From contig CM075102.1 in assembly GCA_037576195.1 (NCBI GenBank), positions 49,162,745 through 49,226,744 of the forward strand: a stretch of DNA of 64,000 bases, in the 5' to 3' direction. A model generated the notes under the pieces. It searched no databases, was not told the DNA's origin, and saw only the letters and a program-made list of their open reading frames with translations. Every line of letters begins with the position of its first letter. Within the stretch, counting starts at the first letter, position 1. This DNA is from Phytoseiulus persimilis. Taxonomy: Eukaryota; Arthropoda; Arachnida; Mesostigmata; Phytoseiidae. Position numbers and translations under genes: made by a program. This document shows, piece by piece, positions 61,101 to 64,000 of this stretch.

Positions 61101-63817
61101 GCCAGCTGCAGTTCGTCCCTTAAAAGCAAATGATAATCAAACTCCAGTCGCCGGGGGAAGGCGCTCTCCGCGATACTCGAGCGAACCCGAACCGCACTCC
61201 GGGCAGACCTACGATGAAGAACGTGAAAGCCGACCAGATTTCTCGAAAGGCCCTCTCTACGCGCGCACGTACGGAACGTCGAAGACCAATGCCCTACGCT
61301 TCATGCCTCGCTCCTCCGTCCTCGGATTGCGACTCCCCAAACCTTTTCATTGACTTTTCAAGGATCAACGGCCGTGTCAAGAGCCTCCAACGATAATGAA
61401 CCAGATAATACGAAGTCCAATGGAGCTCGCGCATCGGTACCGCATCCTGCCCCGGGGCTGCCTCATTCATTCCTTTGCGAGACGTGAGGCAAGCCACCGC
61501 GGTCACGCTGTAACGTGCAAGGGTACTCGGCGAGGCTACGTCGCCGACGATGGCCACGACTACAACTCACAATCAGTGATGTGGTCTTGCTCCGTCGGCC
61601 ACGCGCACGGATCTGCTGCTCAGTTCCCACTCAACCAGGCCCCACCACCGTCTAACGGTACATAAGAACGGCTCCATCATCCGTCTCGGAAGGAGCACAG
61701 CGAGTTGTCGACGTTGCCTTTGTGGAGCCGCCCGACCGGATGGTCTATCGGTCGGTGAGTCGACGACTTTCCTGCCGACCGAGAGCCGGGGATCGACGGG
61801 ACCTCATTGCGGAATTCTCCGGTGCTGACTCTCTCTCTCTCTCTGACGAAGTGAACCGATTGATGCGAGCGAACGAACGAACGGAGCGACGGACGAAACC
61901 GGTCGACTGGCGAGCTCAGCCGTTGTTATCGACGATAATGTTGTTGAGGTCGCCGTTTGAACTTTGTGCTTCACCCATCGTCGTCCCCGTCGCGACCGGG
62001 GCCGTTGAACATCAACGTGGCCGCAGTTCGCAGGAGGCGCACCTCAGACATGCTGGCGCCGGAATGATCCTGGGAGTCTGGAGCGCCACACCGACCGGCT
62101 CGCCGGATACAGCAAACGCGGATGAACGGCATCCCAAGGACGCCGTTCGTGCAACAGACGGACTTCCCTCTTTTTTTATCGAGCTCTCCTCCCGGCTGGT
62201 CCCCGTTCGTCTCATTTCCTCTCTCGTCCTAACTAACCGTGGTCGGAATCGGCAACAGTCACTTAGTGGGGCGACCATACACAGGCTCTTGTAGCTTTGA
62301 CTTTCCTCCCACCCGTCGTCCTTCCTCTTCCCCTGTAGCACCAGGAAAAGGATCCTGCCGACGGGACATCCTCCTGTCGAGCGGATTTAGGCATTTGCCG
62401 GCGGACCCCTCGCTCGACCTTGCTCGCTAATAGTCACCCGAGCATTGAGGCTCGCTTTTCCAAGGCGATCAGACGTAAATCATCGCTGCCGTCCCTCGGC
62501 TCCCTCCCGATGAGGGTCGTTTTGCCACGAGTAGACCGTCGTCACTCTCTCCGGCTCTGTTCATCGGAAGCGGAACGAATCACCCGTCCGGTGGATTGCA
62601 AGAGGCCCTAATCCCGCCCACTAACAAGACGGTACGAACAAAAGGAACACACTGTTGGTAGAACCGATCGATCTTGGTCGCGCGGACCCCCAAACCTGCG
62701 ACAAAATGGTGCGGTGCCCCGGAATCCATGCCGCGCACTGGTTATCCGCAGAGGGATGGCAAACTCATCCGTTCAGAAGAGTTCAAACAAGTCCGAAACT
62801 CTTCCCTGACCGCCGGCACGCCAGTGGCACTTGGGCGATCTTTTGTTACTGCTTTCAGCGCCCTGCCTGAACTATTCTTGCCAAAGAGACGACCAGGCAG
62901 CGCCAGACGAGAGAAGTCTCAGATGGACGAACTGACCCGCCAGCGGAGCGAACGAAGAACGAACCTAACTCACAGGAGCAGAAAAGGTGCCTCATGGCCC
63001 GGAAAAGGCCCGCTCTGCAGTGATGATTATGAGGAGAACATATGGCTCGAAACCGACGCTTCTCAACTGGCGTCGCTGTCCGCAGTAAACGGCCTGCTGG
63101 TGTGCAGTATTAACACTCGAGTCAGGCTCGCCGAGTGGCCTCATGAACGACAGGCCGAAACGAAGTCGCCTCGCTTCGAGCGCCGTTTCTCCCGTCGGCC
63201 CCTCAGACGCCCAGCTCGCTGCCATCCGTCACCGGATGCATATTCATCTTCCATCACTCAATAGAGGAGCGGAGTGGACGGCGCACTTGACAACCATGAC
63301 GAAGATGATGATGTTGTCGTAAGCGTCTGAATTATTATTGGACCCCTTCCAACGTCAATTCGAAGCGTTTTTGTGCGCGGTGCGCGCATCCAACTGACTC
63401 TCCTCGAGATCTTTCACCAGCCGGTGGGGCCCACACTACTGGTTGCTGCTGGACCGCGACTGGGTTCCGTTGTGCTCGATTGCACCACTTCTGGCATTCC
63501 TTGCTGGGTCGTTGGGAACACCCAAAGGCCACACCGGGTCCTCCCGTCACATCGGGCCGATAATCAGCGAGAGTCAGATGTGGCAGACGGGACGAGGAAC
63601 CCGATCTAGCCTCGCGAAGTATGAGAAATCACTTCGGCTGCCAACCGCTTTGCCGAGTGTACTGAGGGGGGAAATGCGGCGTTGAGCGGCATTCCGAGAA
63701 ATCGCTTGTCGGGAGGAGATATTGAGCCGTGGGCTAGAATCTGAGGAGCCGAAGGCGGACCAGATCCCTATAGAAACTAACAGTCCAATAAATGTGGCTG
63801 CTCAAACGCACGCTTGT

Positions 63818-63840
63818 CCCCCCCCCCCCCCCCCCCCCCC
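63818..63840. repeat. Homopolymer C23
   Basis: Twenty-three consecutive C on the + strand, close to the window end. The open frames through it encode only polyproline or polyglycine. Confidence 0.9.
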
Positions 63841-64000
63841 GCAAGCTCACCCGCCTGTCTGCCTGCTGCCCAGTTGGCAAGAGCGCAGCGGCTGCGGCGG
63901 CGGCGAGCACTGAAGTGGCCACTTCGGGTCGACTAATTCCATTACTCAGACACAGGACAAGCGGTGGCAAACACGGTGCCATCAAGCCGACCACCCAACG

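Larger units (their letters stand above)
51645..64000. other. GC-rich terminal region without a recognised gene
   Basis: This stretch of 12 kb should contain the missing norpA 5' exons or its first intron and promoter, but I could not find the expected PH-domain start. Stop codons are scarce. Around 53.0-54.5 kb four frames are open at once for 150-280 codons (for example 53653-54492 on the -), and their products look like translated GC-rich noise. CGG, CT and TTCC simple repeats and several G/C homopolymers are scattered through it. Confidence 0.5.

Overview
The window is a stretch of animal nuclear genome. Genes are split by short introns with GT..AG borders (often about 80-230 bp). The gene set is RSBN1, pumilio, an ERp29/windbeutel protein, a DRC4/GAS8-like protein, a lysosomal alpha-N-acetylgalactosaminidase and a norpA-class phospholipase C beta. 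Together with compact introns and roughly balanced GC content, this points to an invertebrate, most likely an arthropod. I cannot name the species. The norpA-type PLC fits rhabdomeric signalling, and DRC4 implies motile cilia or flagellated sperm.

Layout. Bases 1-6340 hold no gene I can support. RSBN1 runs on the + strand (6341-10062, five exons) and faces pumilio tail to tail (14659-18718, - strand, six exons). The next four genes are all on the - strand: ERp29/windbeutel (22779-24036), DRC4/GAS8-like (25599 to about 27467), NAGA (29669-32069) and norpA (39581-51644, thirteen exons seen, 5' end missing). The last 12 kb (51645-64000) is GC-rich and stop-poor, with G/C homopolymers and simple repeats. 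I recognise no gene there; it may be norpA's 5' intron and promoter region.

The genes do not form a functional unit. Between them they cover histone demethylation, 3'UTR-mediated repression, ER secretion, the axoneme, lysosomal glycan turnover and phosphoinositide signalling. I saw no new multi-gene system.

The most striking signal is the state of the reading frames. RSBN1 and pumilio (about 5.2 kb of coding sequence) are perfectly open across every junction. ERp29, DRC4, NAGA and norpA carry about eleven small frame breaks between them, mostly one base in a homopolymer or one unit of a short repeat. Protein conservation resumes immediately in another frame after each break. I read these mainly as uncorrected long-read assembly errors, although decay of NAGA is possible. 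Standard ORF-based gene calling would therefore break these four genes. All exon borders below were derived by hand from splice consensus, phase matching and family conservation.
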